55,027 nucleotides of DNA from Streptomyces sp. AA1529 (GCF_000280905.1 NZ_ALAP01000072.1:1-55027); one strand, 5' to 3'; shown: positions 1 to 8,738, numbered from the stretch's first letter. The notes: generated by a model not told the origin, from the letters alone. Program-made: numbers and translations.

Positions 1-176
1 GTCCCGGGCTCGGCCCGGTGCTGCCGCTCCGGGTGCGGCCGCGGGGGCAGCACGGCGGCCGCCGCGGGCACCGGCCCCGCCGCAGCACCGCGTGCCGCGC
101 CCAGGGGGCCGAACGCCTCTCCGGCCTGTGGAGCCTCGTCGACAACTCCGGACAGCTGCCCGCCGCGGCTCTCCAT
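1..176 (-). CDS. 5' end of an unidentified leftward gene (partial)
   Basis: A reading frame with typical high-GC third positions begins at an ATG whose complement is 174-176 and stays open to the left edge (58 codons). The peptide is rich in Ala, Gly and Pro and starts MESRGGQLSGVV. AGGAG lies 13 bases before the ATG; an in-frame GTG four codons upstream lies only one base after it. I recognise no family, and the opposite strand is also open here, so this is tentative. Support is the divergent layout with the crotonase gene and the repeats at 208-229 in front of it. Confidence 0.3.
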   Translation of the reverse strand, partial: MESRGGQLSGVVDEAPQAGEAFGPLGAARGAAAGPVPAAAAVLPPRPHPERQHRAEPG

Positions 177-207
177 CTCCGCACCCACTCTCCTGCTCGG
201 TACCTGG

Positions 208-229
208 TGTACTTGCAGATGTACTTGCA
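208..229. repeat. Tandem 10-bp direct repeats with 12-bp period
   Basis: TGTACTTGCA occurs at 208-217 and again at 220-229, followed directly by a partial TTGCA at 230-234. The copies sit between the divergent starts near 176 and 367. Perfect repeats with about one helical turn of spacing suggest tandem binding of a regulator on one DNA face. The regulator is unknown. Confidence 0.55.
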
Positions 230-328
230 TTGCATGGTGGTACCGCGCGGTGCAGACCAGAGCGGGTGACCGTAACTTGGCACGTATCGATGACATTTGA
301 CAGAAGGCTTATGCCAGCTGGCAGCTCG

Positions 329-359
329 GTGACAGAACCTGACGCTTCCTGGATACGAT
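329..359 (+). promoter_or_regulatory. Putative leaderless promoter of the crotonase gene
   Basis: GTGACA (329-334), 19 bases, then TACGAT (354-359). Seven bases separate the -10 box from the ATG at 367, so transcription would begin at or next to the start codon. No Shine-Dalgarno sequence precedes this ATG, which fits a leaderless mRNA. Confidence 0.5.
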
Positions 360-366
360 CACGCTC

Positions 367-1176
367 ATGGAGCCGACCCTGCGCACCGCCCGCCACCAGG
401 GCGTCGCGACCGTCACCCTCGACCGCCCGGCCAAGCGCAACGCCATGACCCCCGCCATGTGGCGCGGGCTGGCCGGGCTGCTGGCGGAGCTCGCCGCCGA
501 CCCGGACGTACGGGTCCTGGTGCTGACCGGGGCGCAGCGCACCTTCTGCGCGGGGGCGGACATCGGCACCCTGCGGGACGCGGCCCGGGCCGGGGACCCC
601 GGGACGGGACAGCCGGAGAGCGAGGGATCCGGCGGCGCTGCCCGCGCGCAGCAGACCCTCGCCGTCGCCGCGGAGGAGGCCCTCGCCGCCTTCCCCAAGC
701 CCACGGTGGCGGCCGTGCACGGGCACTGCGTCGGCGGCGGCTGCCAGCTCGCCGCCGCCTGCGACCTGCGGTTCGCCGCGCACGACGCGCTCTTCGGGAT
801 CACCCCGGCCAAGCTGGGCATCGTCTATCCGGCCTCCTCGACCGAGCGCCTGGTACGTCTGGTGGGGCCGGCCACCGCCAAGTTCCTGCTCTACTCGGGA
901 GAGCTGATCGACGCGGAGCGGGCGCTGCGCACCGGACTGGTCGACGAGGTGCACCGCGGGGAGGAACTCGACGAAAGAGTCGCCGAGTTCGCGCGGACTC
1001 TGACCGCACGCTCCGCACTGACCCAGGCGGCCGCAAAGGACTTCGCGGACGGGCGCACCGGCCCCGAACGGGTCGGACACTGGCAGCGCGAAGCGGCGGC
1101 GAGCGGCGACGCGGCCGAGGGCGTGGCCGCCTTCCTGGCGCGACGCGCCCCGCGCTTCGGCCCCCCGCGGCACTGA
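367..1176 (+). CDS. Enoyl-CoA hydratase/isomerase (crotonase) family protein
   Basis: 269 aa of crotonase fold. Seen: the N-terminal VTLDRPAKRNAM segment, the CoA-pocket CAGADIG (61-67) and the oxyanion-hole region VAAVHGHCVGGGC (114-126). The two glutamates used by classical enoyl-CoA hydratases align with Gln127 (GGCQLAAACD) and Ala148 (ITPAKLGIVYP), so simple hydration of enoyl-CoA is doubtful. Family members with altered acids act as isomerases, dehalogenases, hydrolases or decarboxylases on CoA thioesters. It is monocistronic: the next gene has its own promoter and lies 217 bp on. The start at 367 is supported by a leaderless promoter. Substrate is not inferable. Confidence 0.88.
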   Translation: MEPTLRTARHQGVATVTLDRPAKRNAMTPAMWRGLAGLLAELAADPDVRVLVLTGAQRTFCAGADIGTLRDAARAGDPGTGQPESEGSGGAARAQQTLAVAAEEALAAFPKPTVAAVHGHCVGGGCQLAAACDLRFAAHDALFGITPAKLGIVYPASSTERLVRLVGPATAKFLLYSGELIDAERALRTGLVDEVHRGEELDERVAEFARTLTARSALTQAAAKDFADGRTGPERVGHWQREAAASGDAAEGVAAFLARRAPRFGPPRH

Positions 1177-1358
1177 AGCGGGACCGGCGGCACCGGACCG
1201 CCGGGTACCCGCCACCGCGGGCGGCAGCGCCGCGTCCGGGCGGCCGGGAACCGCGCGGGGACACCGCCCGGCGGTCGGCCCGGCACCCGTCGTGCCCGCC
1301 CGGCGGGCGCGGCGTCCGAAGGGTGGCCGGCGGGTCCGGAGCCGCCGGTTCCCCGCCC

Positions 1359-1387
1359 TTCAAGTCGTCCGTACCGACCGGTAGCGT
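1359..1387 (+). promoter_or_regulatory. Putative leaderless promoter of the SCO6745-type gene
   Basis: TTCAAG (1359-1364), 17 bases, TAGCGT (1382-1387), then six bases to the ATG at 1394. No ribosome binding site is visible, so a leaderless transcript is likely. Confidence 0.5.
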
Positions 1388-1393
1388 ACGGGC

Positions 1394-2266
1394 ATGACGC
1401 CACTTCCCGAACGCGCCGGGCGGCGCTGCCACAACGCCCTGAACGCCCTGCACTCCGCGCTCTACTTCTCACCCGCGCTGGGGAAGGAACTCTCGCCCTA
1501 CGGCATCGACGACCCGCGCGCGATCAACCTGTCCTCGCGGTCCGCGCCGCTGGGCGCGGTGGGCGCGGGCGCGGTGACGGCCACCTTCTACAACTACAGC
1601 CACGCCCTGGTCGCGCGGTTCGTACCCGCGGTGTGGGACGCCGCCTCGCCCGAGACCGTCCTGGCCGCGCGGCTGCGTGCGGCCGACACGATGCTGCGGC
1701 ACCTGCTGGGCGAGGACGCCGTCCGCTCGGCGGAGATGACCGAGGCCGCCCGGCTGGCGCTGCGCGCCGCCGAGGGGTGCACCCGCTCCGGACGGCCGCT
1801 GCACGCCGCCAACGCGGACCTTCCGGTCCCCCCGCTCGACGACTCGCCGCACCTGGCGCTGTGGCACGCGGCGACGCTGCTGCGCGAGCACCGCGGGGAC
1901 GGCCACATCGCCGTACTGCAGAACGCCGAACTCGACGCGCTGGAAGCGCTGGTCAGCCACACCGCCAGCGGACACGGGATGAACCCCGCGTGGGTGATGA
2001 GCACCCGCGGCTACAACGAGCAGGACTGGACCGCGGCGCAGCAGCGGCTGACCGGGCGCGGGCTGCTGGACGGCGAGGGCGAGCTGACCGAGCGGGGCAC
2101 CGAGCTGCGCAAGCACCTCGAGGAGGAGACCGACCGGCTGGACCGCCGCCCCTACGAACTGCTGGGCGCCGAGGGCGTGGCGCGGCTGACCGAGCTGGCG
2201 GGCGGGTTCACGCAGGCGGCGATCGGGGCGGGCGCGTTCCCCGCCGACCTGCTCGGCAAGGGCTGA
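1394..2266 (+). CDS. SCO6745-family helix-turn-helix protein
   Basis: 290 aa, soluble, no signal peptide. The N-terminal NALNALHSALYFSP segment and overall layout match the actinobacterial SCO6745 family, whose C-terminal half is predicted to adopt a winged-helix fold. The segment from about 180 to 235 (LDALEALVSHTASGHGM ... RLTGRGLL ... LTERG) reads like a MarR-type winged helix with its recognition helix and wing. The function of the family is not established and DNA binding is inferred. It is followed 138 bp later by tex and may share no transcript with it. Confidence 0.8.
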   Translation: MTPLPERAGRRCHNALNALHSALYFSPALGKELSPYGIDDPRAINLSSRSAPLGAVGAGAVTATFYNYSHALVARFVPAVWDAASPETVLAARLRAADTMLRHLLGEDAVRSAEMTEAARLALRAAEGCTRSGRPLHAANADLPVPPLDDSPHLALWHAATLLREHRGDGHIAVLQNAELDALEALVSHTASGHGMNPAWVMSTRGYNEQDWTAAQQRLTGRGLLDGEGELTERGTELRKHLEEETDRLDRRPYELLGAEGVARLTELAGGFTQAAIGAGAFPADLLGKG

Positions 2267-2404
2267 GCCGCGGCTGCGCGGGGCGGTCCGCGCCCGCCCC
2301 GCGGGGCCCGCCGTCCCGCCCGCCTGCACGGGCCTGTCGGACACGCCTGCCACAATGCATGCCTACCGGGGGACAACAGCACCGAGAAGGCGGAACGAAC
2401 CATC

Positions 2405-4786
2405 GTGACGACGACGATCGAAGGCAGGATCGCCGAGGAACTCGGCGTACGCGAGCGGCAGGTCCGCGCCGCAGTCGAGCTGCTCGACGGCGGGTCGACC
2501 GTGCCGTTCATCGCGCGCTACCGCAAGGAAGCGACCGAGACGCTCGACGACGCGCAGCTGCGCTCCCTGGAGGAGCGACTGCGCTATCTGCGGGAGCTGG
2601 AGGAGCGGCGCGCGTCGATCCTGGAGTCCGTGCGCGGCCAGGGGAAGCTCACCGACGAGCTCGCGGAGCAGATCCGGGCCGCCGATTCCAAAGCGCGCCT
2701 GGAGGACATCTACCTGCCCTACAAGCCCAAGCGGCGCACCAAGGCGCAGATCGCCCGCGAGGCGGGCCTCGAACCGCTCGCCGAGGGCCTGCTGGCGGAC
2801 CCGTCGGTGGAGCCGCCGGCCGCTGCCGCCGCCTTCGTCGACGCCGACAAGGGCGTCGGGGACGCCGCCGCGGCCCTGGAGGGCGCGCGCGCCATCCTCG
2901 CCGAGCGCTTCAGCGAGGACGCCGACCTGATCGGCGAGCTGCGCGAGCGCATGTGGGGGCAGGGCAGGCTGTCCGCCCGGGTGCGGGAGGGCAAGGAGGA
3001 GCAGGGCGCCAAGTTCGCCGACTACTTCGACTTCTCCGAGAGCTTCACCGAGCTGCCCTCGCACCGGATCCTGGCACTGCTGCGGGCCGAGAAGGAGGAA
3101 GTGCTCGACCTCACGATGGAGCCCGAGCCGGCCGGGGCGGAGCAGGAGGGCCCGAGCTCCTACGAGCGTTCGGTCGCGCACCGCTTCGGTGTGCGCGACG
3201 AGGGCCGCGCGGCGGACCCGTGGCTGGCGGAGACGGTGCGCTGGGCGTGGCGTACCCGGATCCTGGTGCACCTGGGCATCGATCTGCGCACCCGGCTGCG
3301 CGCCGCGGCCGAGGACGAGGCCGTGCGGGTCTTCGCGACCAACCTGCGCGATCTGCTGCTGGCCGCTCCCGCCGGTACCCGTGCCACCCTCGGCCTGGAC
3401 CCGGGGCTGCGCACGGGCGTGAAGGTGGCCGTGATCGACGCGACGGGCAAGGTCGCCGCAACGGACACGGTCTATCCGCACGCGCCGCAGAAGCAGTGGG
3501 ACGAGGCGCTGGCGAAGCTGGCCGCGCTCGCCGAGGCGCATCAGGTGGAGCTGGTCGCGATCGGGAACGGCACGGCCTCCCGCGAGACGGACAAGCTGGC
3601 CGGTGAGCTGGTCGCCGCGAAGCCGCAGCTGAAGCTCACCAAGGTGATGGTCTCGGAGGCGGGTGCCTCGGTCTACTCCGCCTCGGCCTACGCCTCGCAG
3701 GAGCTGCCCGAGCTGGACGTGTCGCTGCGCGGCGCGGTCTCCATCGCCCGCCGGCTGCAGGATCCGCTGGCCGAGCTGGTGAAGATCGACCCGAAGTCCA
3801 TCGGCGTGGGCCAGTACCAGCACGATCTGTCCGAGGTGAAGCTGTCGCGCTCGCTGGACGCCGTGGTGGAGGACTGCGTGAACGGCGTCGGGGTGGACGT
3901 CAACACGGCTTCCGCTCCGCTGCTCTCCCGGGTGTCGGGGATCGGCTCGGTGCTGGCCGGGAACATCGTGGCGCACCGGGACGCGCACGGCCCGTTCAAG
4001 GGCCGCCAGGAGCTCAAGGACGTCTCCCGGCTCGGCCCCAAGGCGTTCGAGCAGTGTGCGGGCTTCCTGCGCATCCGCGGCGGCGACCCGCTGGACGCCT
4101 CGGCGGTGCACCCGGAGGCGTATCCGGTGGTCCGCGGGATGGTCGCCAGGGCGGGCACCGACGTGCCGTCGCTGATCGGCAACGCGAAGGCGCTGCGGGC
4201 GCTGGACCCGCAGGAGTTCGTGGACGGCTCGTTCGGGCTGCCCACCGTCACCGACATCCTGCGCGAGCTGGAGAAGCCGGGCCGCGACCCGCGGCCCGCG
4301 TTCCGCACGGCGAGCTTCAAGGAGGGGGTCGAGAAGCTCGGCGACCTCTCCGCCGGCATGGTGCTGGAGGGCGTGGTCACCAACGTCGCGGCGTTCGGCG
4401 CCTTCGTGGACGTCGGTGTGCACCAGGACGGTCTGGTGCACGTCTCGGCGATGTCGAAGACGTTCGTGAAGGACCCGCGCGACGTGGTCAAGCCCGGCGA
4501 CATCGTCCGGGTGCGGGTGCTGGAGGTCGACGAGGCGCGGAAGCGGATCTCGCTCACCCTGCGGCTGGACGACGAGCCCGGGACGGGCGGGGGCGGCGGT
4601 GCGCGGCGCGGCGGCCGGGACCGGCGCCGCGACGGCTCCGGCAAGGCCCCCGCGGGTGCCCCGCGGCAGCGGCAGGGTTCGCCCAAGGGGGGCTCGGGCG
4701 GCAAGCGCCGGGGCCAGGGCGCGTCGGCTCCGGCGCCGAACAACAACGAGATGGCCGAGGCGCTCCGCCGCGCGGGCCTGGCCTGA
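2405..4786 (+). CDS. tex: Tex family RNA-binding transcriptional accessory protein
   Basis: 793 aa, full length for Tex. Order: N-terminal helical Tex region (GSTVPFIARYRKEATE near 30-45), YqgF/RNase-H-like domain (LGLDPGLRTGVKVAVID from about 328), helix-hairpin-helix region (residues 490-560, with GIGSVLAGNIVAHR), and a C-terminal S1 domain (MVLEGVVTNVAAFGAFVDVG from about 650). A Gly/Arg-rich basic tail of about 60 residues follows. Tex is a conserved nucleic-acid-binding factor linked to transcription; the YqgF domain is generally considered non-catalytic. The GTG at 2405 is chosen because the family begins right after it (TTTIEGRIAEEL); AAGGCGG is about 13 bases upstream. Confidence 0.96.
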   Translation: MTTTIEGRIAEELGVRERQVRAAVELLDGGSTVPFIARYRKEATETLDDAQLRSLEERLRYLRELEERRASILESVRGQGKLTDELAEQIRAADSKARLEDIYLPYKPKRRTKAQIAREAGLEPLAEGLLADPSVEPPAAAAAFVDADKGVGDAAAALEGARAILAERFSEDADLIGELRERMWGQGRLSARVREGKEEQGAKFADYFDFSESFTELPSHRILALLRAEKEEVLDLTMEPEPAGAEQEGPSSYERSVAHRFGVRDEGRAADPWLAETVRWAWRTRILVHLGIDLRTRLRAAAEDEAVRVFATNLRDLLLAAPAGTRATLGLDPGLRTGVKVAVIDATGKVAATDTVYPHAPQKQWDEALAKLAALAEAHQVELVAIGNGTASRETDKLAGELVAAKPQLKLTKVMVSEAGASVYSASAYASQELPELDVSLRGAVSIARRLQDPLAELVKIDPKSIGVGQYQHDLSEVKLSRSLDAVVEDCVNGVGVDVNTASAPLLSRVSGIGSVLAGNIVAHRDAHGPFKGRQELKDVSRLGPKAFEQCAGFLRIRGGDPLDASAVHPEAYPVVRGMVARAGTDVPSLIGNAKALRALDPQEFVDGSFGLPTVTDILRELEKPGRDPRPAFRTASFKEGVEKLGDLSAGMVLEGVVTNVAAFGAFVDVGVHQDGLVHVSAMSKTFVKDPRDVVKPGDIVRVRVLEVDEARKRISLTLRLDDEPGTGGGGGARRGGRDRRRDGSGKAPAGAPRQRQGSPKGGSGGKRRGQGASAPAPNNNEMAEALRRAGLA

Positions 4787-4816
4787 CCGGCGGTCCGAGC
4801 GGCCGGCCGGCAGCGC

Positions 4817-4850
4817 GCCGGGGACGGGTGACACCTCGTCCGTCCCCGGC
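4817..4850. terminator. Bidirectional hairpin between tex and nitroreductase genes
   Basis: Perfect 11-bp stem GCCGGGGACGG (4817-4827) with CCGTCCCCGGC (4840-4850) and a 12-base loop, located between the convergent ends of tex and the nitroreductase gene. No T-run follows, as is common for terminators in this GC range. Confidence 0.6.
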
Positions 4851-4906
4851 GGCGCCCCTTCCGGCGGTCGCCCGGACCGGGCCCGCGGCGCGGCCTGCGG
4901 GGGTGC

Positions 4907-5596
4907 TCACAACCGCACCAGCACCTCGTCCAACTGCTTGCGCTCCAGGTCAGGCACCCGGGCGCCGGGGGCCGGGTAGCCGACCGGGATGACGTAGGCG
5001 CCGCGTTCCTCGGCCGGGCGGTCGCAGATCTCGTTGAGGAAGCGCATCGGGCTGGGTGTGTGGGTGAGCGTGGCCAGCCCCGCCTGGTGGAGGGAGGCGA
5101 GCAGGAAGCCGACGGCGATGCCGACGGACTCCTTGGTGTAGTAGGGGCGCGGGGTGTGCGGTCCCTTGTGCACCTCGAAGACGACGAGGACGGCGGGCGC
5201 GGTCTCCAGGAACGGCTTGTGCTCGTCGGTGCCGAGCGGGGCGAGCGCCTCCAGCCACTCGTCCGAGGCGCGGCGCCCGTAGAAGGCGCGCTCCTCCTCC
5301 TCGGCGGCGGCGCGCAGCCGCCGCTTGCGCTCGGGGTCGGTGAGGACGACGAACCGCCAGGGCTGGACGTGCGCTCCGCTGGGGGCGGTCGCGGCGGTGC
5401 GGACCGCCCATTCCAGGACTCCGTCGGGCACCGGCCGGTCGTCGAAGTCGCGGACGGTGCGGCGGCGCGCCATGATCTCGTGGAACGACCTGGCACGCTC
5501 CTGCGCCTGCGGGGCGGGGACGTCCAGCGGGCGGAGCGGAACCGTGGGGAGCCGGCTCGGACCGGAAGCGGGACTGGGCTCACTGGTACGGACCAT
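4907..5596 (-). CDS. Nitroreductase family protein
   Basis: 229 aa FMN-dependent nitroreductase fold. Seen: the FMN-binding RRTVRDFDDRPVP stretch near 37-49, then TAATAPSGAHVQPWRFVVL, KESVGIAVGFLLASLHQAGL and the C-terminal GAYVIPVGYP. These resemble the subgroup that includes iodotyrosine-deiodinase-like flavoproteins. Members reduce nitroaromatics, quinones or flavin substrates with NAD(P)H. The ATG complementing 5594-5596 is chosen because upstream codons are poor and the family length fits. No clear ribosome binding site precedes it, so the start is only moderately certain. It runs convergent to tex and divergent from the ABC-F gene. Confidence 0.88.
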   Translation of the reverse strand: MVRTSEPSPASGPSRLPTVPLRPLDVPAPQAQERARSFHEIMARRRTVRDFDDRPVPDGVLEWAVRTAATAPSGAHVQPWRFVVLTDPERKRRLRAAAEEEERAFYGRRASDEWLEALAPLGTDEHKPFLETAPAVLVVFEVHKGPHTPRPYYTKESVGIAVGFLLASLHQAGLATLTHTPSPMRFLNEICDRPAEERGAYVIPVGYPAPGARVPDLERKQLDEVLVRL

Positions 5597-5634
5597 GCCC
5601 GCAGCACAGCACATCGCGGCGCGCGGAAAAAGGC

Positions 5635-5663
5635 TTGCGGCACCGGAGGCGGGGACGTAGCGT
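5635..5663 (+). promoter_or_regulatory. Putative promoter of the ABC-F gene
   Basis: TTGCGG (5635-5640), 17 bases, TAGCGT (5658-5663). Transcription would start near 5670 and leave about 207 bases of leader before the GTG at 5877. Confidence 0.45.
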
Positions 5664-5669
5664 CTTGGA

Positions 5670-5876
5670 CGGTTCTGTTGTCGCCGTGAGGAGAGGCCGT
5701 TGCGTATCTGAGGTCTGAGACACCGTGTGCCCTGTCTGTGTGCCACGAGTGCGACCTCGGAAGCGAGTCGGCCGACTGCTGCCCCTCTCCTCTTCTGATC
5801 CCCGTCCCGGTGTATCCGTCCGGGCCCGGTGTCTCCATGTTGCTCATCCACACCGTGATGCGACCAGGAGGCCCCT
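5670..5876 (+). promoter_or_regulatory. Long leader of the ABC-F gene with short uORF and dyads
   Basis: The leader holds a possible 10-codon uORF (GTG 5686 to TGA 5716-5718, VRRGRCVSEV) and a perfect 12-bp palindrome AGTCGGCCGACT at 5766-5777, flanked by AGC/GCT that extend the stem. CCCGG at 5807 and CCGGG near 5820 could pair in a second hairpin. A strong ribosome binding site AGGAGG (5866-5871) lies five bases from the GTG. Other antibiotic-resistance ABC-F genes are controlled by leader attenuation; that role here is inferred. Confidence 0.35.
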
Positions 5877-7517
5877 GTGACCACTTCCGCACCTTCCCTC
5901 ATCTGCTCCCGGCTGACCTTCTCCTGGCCGGACGGCACTCCGCTGCTGACCGATTTCGACCTGTCCGTCGGCCCCGGACGCACCGGCCTGATCGGCCTCA
6001 ACGGCACCGGGAAGTCCACCCTGCTGCGGCTGCTGGCGGGCGAACTGCGGCCGGACGCGGGGAACGTCACGGTCCGGGGCGAGGTGGGCTACCTGCCGCA
6101 GAACCTCACCCTGGACACCTCCCTGCGGGTGGACGAGGCGCTGGGGGTCGCCCGCGCCCGGGCAGCGCTGCACGCCATCGAGGCGGGGGACGTGGGCGAG
6201 GAGCAGTTCGCCGCCGTGGGCGACGACTGGGACGTCGAGGAGCGTGCCCGGGCGACGCTGGACCAGCTCGGTCTGCACCACATCGGCCTCGACCACACCA
6301 TCGGTGAGATGTCCGGCGGCGAGTCGGTACTGCTGCGGCTGGCCGCTCTGCTGCTGGCCGGGCCGGACATCCTGCTGCTGGACGAGCCGACCAACAACCT
6401 CGACCGGACGGCCCGCCACCGGCTGCAGGAGGCGGTCTCCTCGTTCCGGGGGGTGCTCGTCGTGGTCAGCCACGATCGCGAACTGCTGTCGCTGGTCGAC
6501 CGGATCGCCGACCTGCGCGGCGGTGAGGTGACCTGGTACGGCGGCGATCTGGAGGCGTACGAGGCCGCTGTCGCCGCCGAACAGCAGGCGGCGGAGCGGA
6601 TGGTGCGCGCGGCCGAGACCGATGTGCGGCGCCAGCGGAGGGAGCTGGCCGAGGCGCGGATGAAGCTGGCCCGGCGGGCGCAGTACGGCAGCAAGCAGGC
6701 CGCGGCCGGGAGCGAGCCGAAGATCCTGCTGGGCGCCCGCAAGCGGCAGGCGCAGGAGACGGCGGGCAGGCACCGCCTGCTGCACGAGCAGCGGCTGGAC
6801 GAGGCGCGGCAGCAGTTGGAGGAGGCGTCCGAGCGGGTCCGGGACGACTCGGCGATCCGCGTCGACCTGCCCTCGACCGCGGTGCCGCGCGGACGGCGGG
6901 TCCTGGAGATGCGGGAGGTGGAGCTGCGGCACGGCCCCCGGATCGACCTCGACGTGCACGGGCCGGACCGGATCGCGCTGGTCGGGCCGAACGGTGCGGG
7001 CAAGACGACGCTGCTGCGGACCCTGGCCGGGCAGCTCCCGCCGGTCGCGGGCGAGGTGCACACGCATGTGCCGCTGCGCCATCTGCCGCAGCGGCTGACG
7101 GTGCTCGACGACCGGCTGTCCGTCGTGGAGAACGTCGCGCGCTCGGCGCCGCAGGCCACCAATCAGCAGATCCGCGCCCGGCTCGCGCGGTTCCTGCTGC
7201 GCGGCAAGCGGGCCGACCGCGCGGTGGGCACGCTCTCGGGCGGCGAGCGCTTCCGGGCCGCGCTCGCCGCCGTCCTGCTGGCGGACCCGGCGCCCCAGTT
7301 GCTGATGCTGGACGAACCGACCAACAATCTGGACGAGTCCAGCGCACGGCAGTTGCGGGACGCGCTGACGGCGTACGAGGGTGCTCTGCTGATCGCCAGC
7401 CACGACCTCCCGTTCCTGGAGGAGTTGGGCATCACCCGCTGGCTGGGGCTGCGGGACGGGGCGCTGCTGGAGGCAGCCCCGCAGGAACTCGGCCTCCGGC
7501 CGGCGGAGGGCGACTGA
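5877..7517 (+). CDS. ABC-F family ATPase (possible ribosome protection protein)
   Basis: 546 aa with two ABC cassettes and no membrane segments. Cassette 1: Walker A GLNGTGKST at 40-48, signature MSGGES, Walker B LLLDEPTNNLD. The inter-domain linker (about 225-320) is charged and helical, with many Arg, Glu and Gln. Cassette 2: Walker A GPNGAGKTT near 370, signature LSGGERFRAAL, Walker B LMLDEPTNNLD. ABC-F proteins bind the ribosomal E site; some give resistance to macrolides, lincosamides or pleuromutilins, others act in translation generally. The sequence alone does not decide between these. The GTG start is fixed by AGGAGG at 5866-5871. The gene ends nine bases from the convergent ROK gene. 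Confidence 0.93.
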   Translation: MTTSAPSLICSRLTFSWPDGTPLLTDFDLSVGPGRTGLIGLNGTGKSTLLRLLAGELRPDAGNVTVRGEVGYLPQNLTLDTSLRVDEALGVARARAALHAIEAGDVGEEQFAAVGDDWDVEERARATLDQLGLHHIGLDHTIGEMSGGESVLLRLAALLLAGPDILLLDEPTNNLDRTARHRLQEAVSSFRGVLVVVSHDRELLSLVDRIADLRGGEVTWYGGDLEAYEAAVAAEQQAAERMVRAAETDVRRQRRELAEARMKLARRAQYGSKQAAAGSEPKILLGARKRQAQETAGRHRLLHEQRLDEARQQLEEASERVRDDSAIRVDLPSTAVPRGRRVLEMREVELRHGPRIDLDVHGPDRIALVGPNGAGKTTLLRTLAGQLPPVAGEVHTHVPLRHLPQRLTVLDDRLSVVENVARSAPQATNQQIRARLARFLLRGKRADRAVGTLSGGERFRAALAAVLLADPAPQLLMLDEPTNNLDESSARQLRDALTAYEGALLIASHDLPFLEELGITRWLGLRDGALLEAAPQELGLRPAEGD

Positions 7518-7526
7518 CCGGCGGGC

Positions 7527-8738
7527 TCATCCGGCGAGGGCGGCCAGGCGGGCGTCGGCGCGGGCGGGAGCGTAGCGGTCCTCGACGACCAGCGCCGCGG
7601 CACCGGCCAGGCCCGCGCGCTCGCCGAGCCGGGAGGTGACCACGTTCAGGTGCGCGGTCGTACGGGGCATGGCGCGCTGGTACAGCAGTTCCCGTACGCC
7701 GGTCACGAACGGGGTGCCCGCCAGGTCACCGGCGATCATCAGCACCCCGGGGTTGAGCAGGGTGACCACCGTGACCAGCACCTCCCCCACCAGCCGTCCG
7801 GCGTCCCGGGCCAGCCGCACCGCCTCCGGCCGGCCGGCGGCGAGGTGGTCGCGGACGCCGGAGCCGGAGGTGGTGGGCACTCCGGCGGCGGTGAGCTGGT
7901 CGGCCAGCGCCCGGCCGCTGGCGACGGCGGCGAGGCAGCCGTGGTTGCCGCACATGCACAGCGCGTCGGGGAAGTCGTGCAGCCGGATGTGCCCGATGTC
8001 GCCCGCGCCGCCGTCCGTGCCCCGGTAGGGCTGCCCGTCGACGACGACCCCGGCGCCGATCCCGGTGGCGACCTTGACCAGCAGGAACGCCGCACAGTCG
8101 GGGTAGCCGGCGCGTTGTTCGGCGTAGGCCATGAGGTTGGCGTCGTTGTCGACGAGGACGGCCGGAGGCGCCGCGGACGGCACATGGGCCGCGTAGGCGG
8201 CCCGCATCCGGTCGGGCAGCGGGCAGCCGTCCCAGCCGGGCATGATCGGCGGCTGGACGACCACTCCGGAGTCGACGTCGACCGGGCCGGGCACCGACAG
8301 ACCGATGCCGCAGACGCGGGCCGGGTCCGTGCCGTGCTCGGCGAGCAGCGCGGCGAACCACCGCGCCAGCCGGTCGAGCACCGTATCGGGACCGTCGCCG
8401 ACGAGCATCGGGCCGGAGGTGCGGGCCAGCACGTTCCCGGCGAGGTCGAGCAGGCCGGCGGTGGCGTGCCGGGTACCGAGGTCGGCTGCGAGGACCACGG
8501 CGTGCCCGGCGTCGAACTCCAGCCGTGTCGAGGGCCGCCCACCGGTGGAGCCGGGCTCGGGCGCGGGCTCGCCCTCGCGCAGCCAGCCCGCGGCGAAGAG
8601 CTGGTCGAGCCGGTGGCCGACGGTGGACCTGGACAGCCCGGTGACCTGCTGCAGAGCCCCGCGGGTGGTGGCCCGGCCGTCCCGGATGAGCCGCAGCAGG
8701 TGGCCAGCGCTCGACTGGTTGCCGGTGGTGCCGGTCAT
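7527..8738 (-). CDS. ROK family transcriptional regulator
   Basis: 403 aa. N-terminal winged helix (residues about 10-55, LSRSTVGHRLDQLFAAGWL) joined to a ROK sugar-kinase-like domain. Seen: the phosphate-binding start AADLGTRHATAGLLDLAGNV, GIGLSVPGPVD, and the zinc motif CMCGNHGC diagnostic of ROK proteins. ROK regulators (NagC/XylR/Mlc type) are normally repressors released by a sugar or sugar phosphate. It is divergent from the glycoside hydrolase operon that starts near 9.1 kb, with a 25-bp dyad between them, so carbohydrate-responsive control of that operon is a reasonable inference. GAGGAG lies 3-8 bases before the ATG. Confidence 0.93.
   Translation of the reverse strand: MTGTTGNQSSAGHLLRLIRDGRATTRGALQQVTGLSRSTVGHRLDQLFAAGWLREGEPAPEPGSTGGRPSTRLEFDAGHAVVLAADLGTRHATAGLLDLAGNVLARTSGPMLVGDGPDTVLDRLARWFAALLAEHGTDPARVCGIGLSVPGPVDVDSGVVVQPPIMPGWDGCPLPDRMRAAYAAHVPSAAPPAVLVDNDANLMAYAEQRAGYPDCAAFLLVKVATGIGAGVVVDGQPYRGTDGGAGDIGHIRLHDFPDALCMCGNHGCLAAVASGRALADQLTAAGVPTTSGSGVRDHLAAGRPEAVRLARDAGRLVGEVLVTVVTLLNPGVLMIAGDLAGTPFVTGVRELLYQRAMPRTTAHLNVVTSRLGERAGLAGAAALVVEDRYAPARADARLAALAG

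Noticed and set aside
18..269. Rightward 83-codon frame at the left edge
   Set aside because: Composition and lack of family features suggest a shadow of the leftward frame; no ribosome binding site.
1202..1211. Palindrome CGGGTACCCG after the crotonase gene
   Set aside because: Too short and loopless to call a terminator; expected by chance at this GC content.
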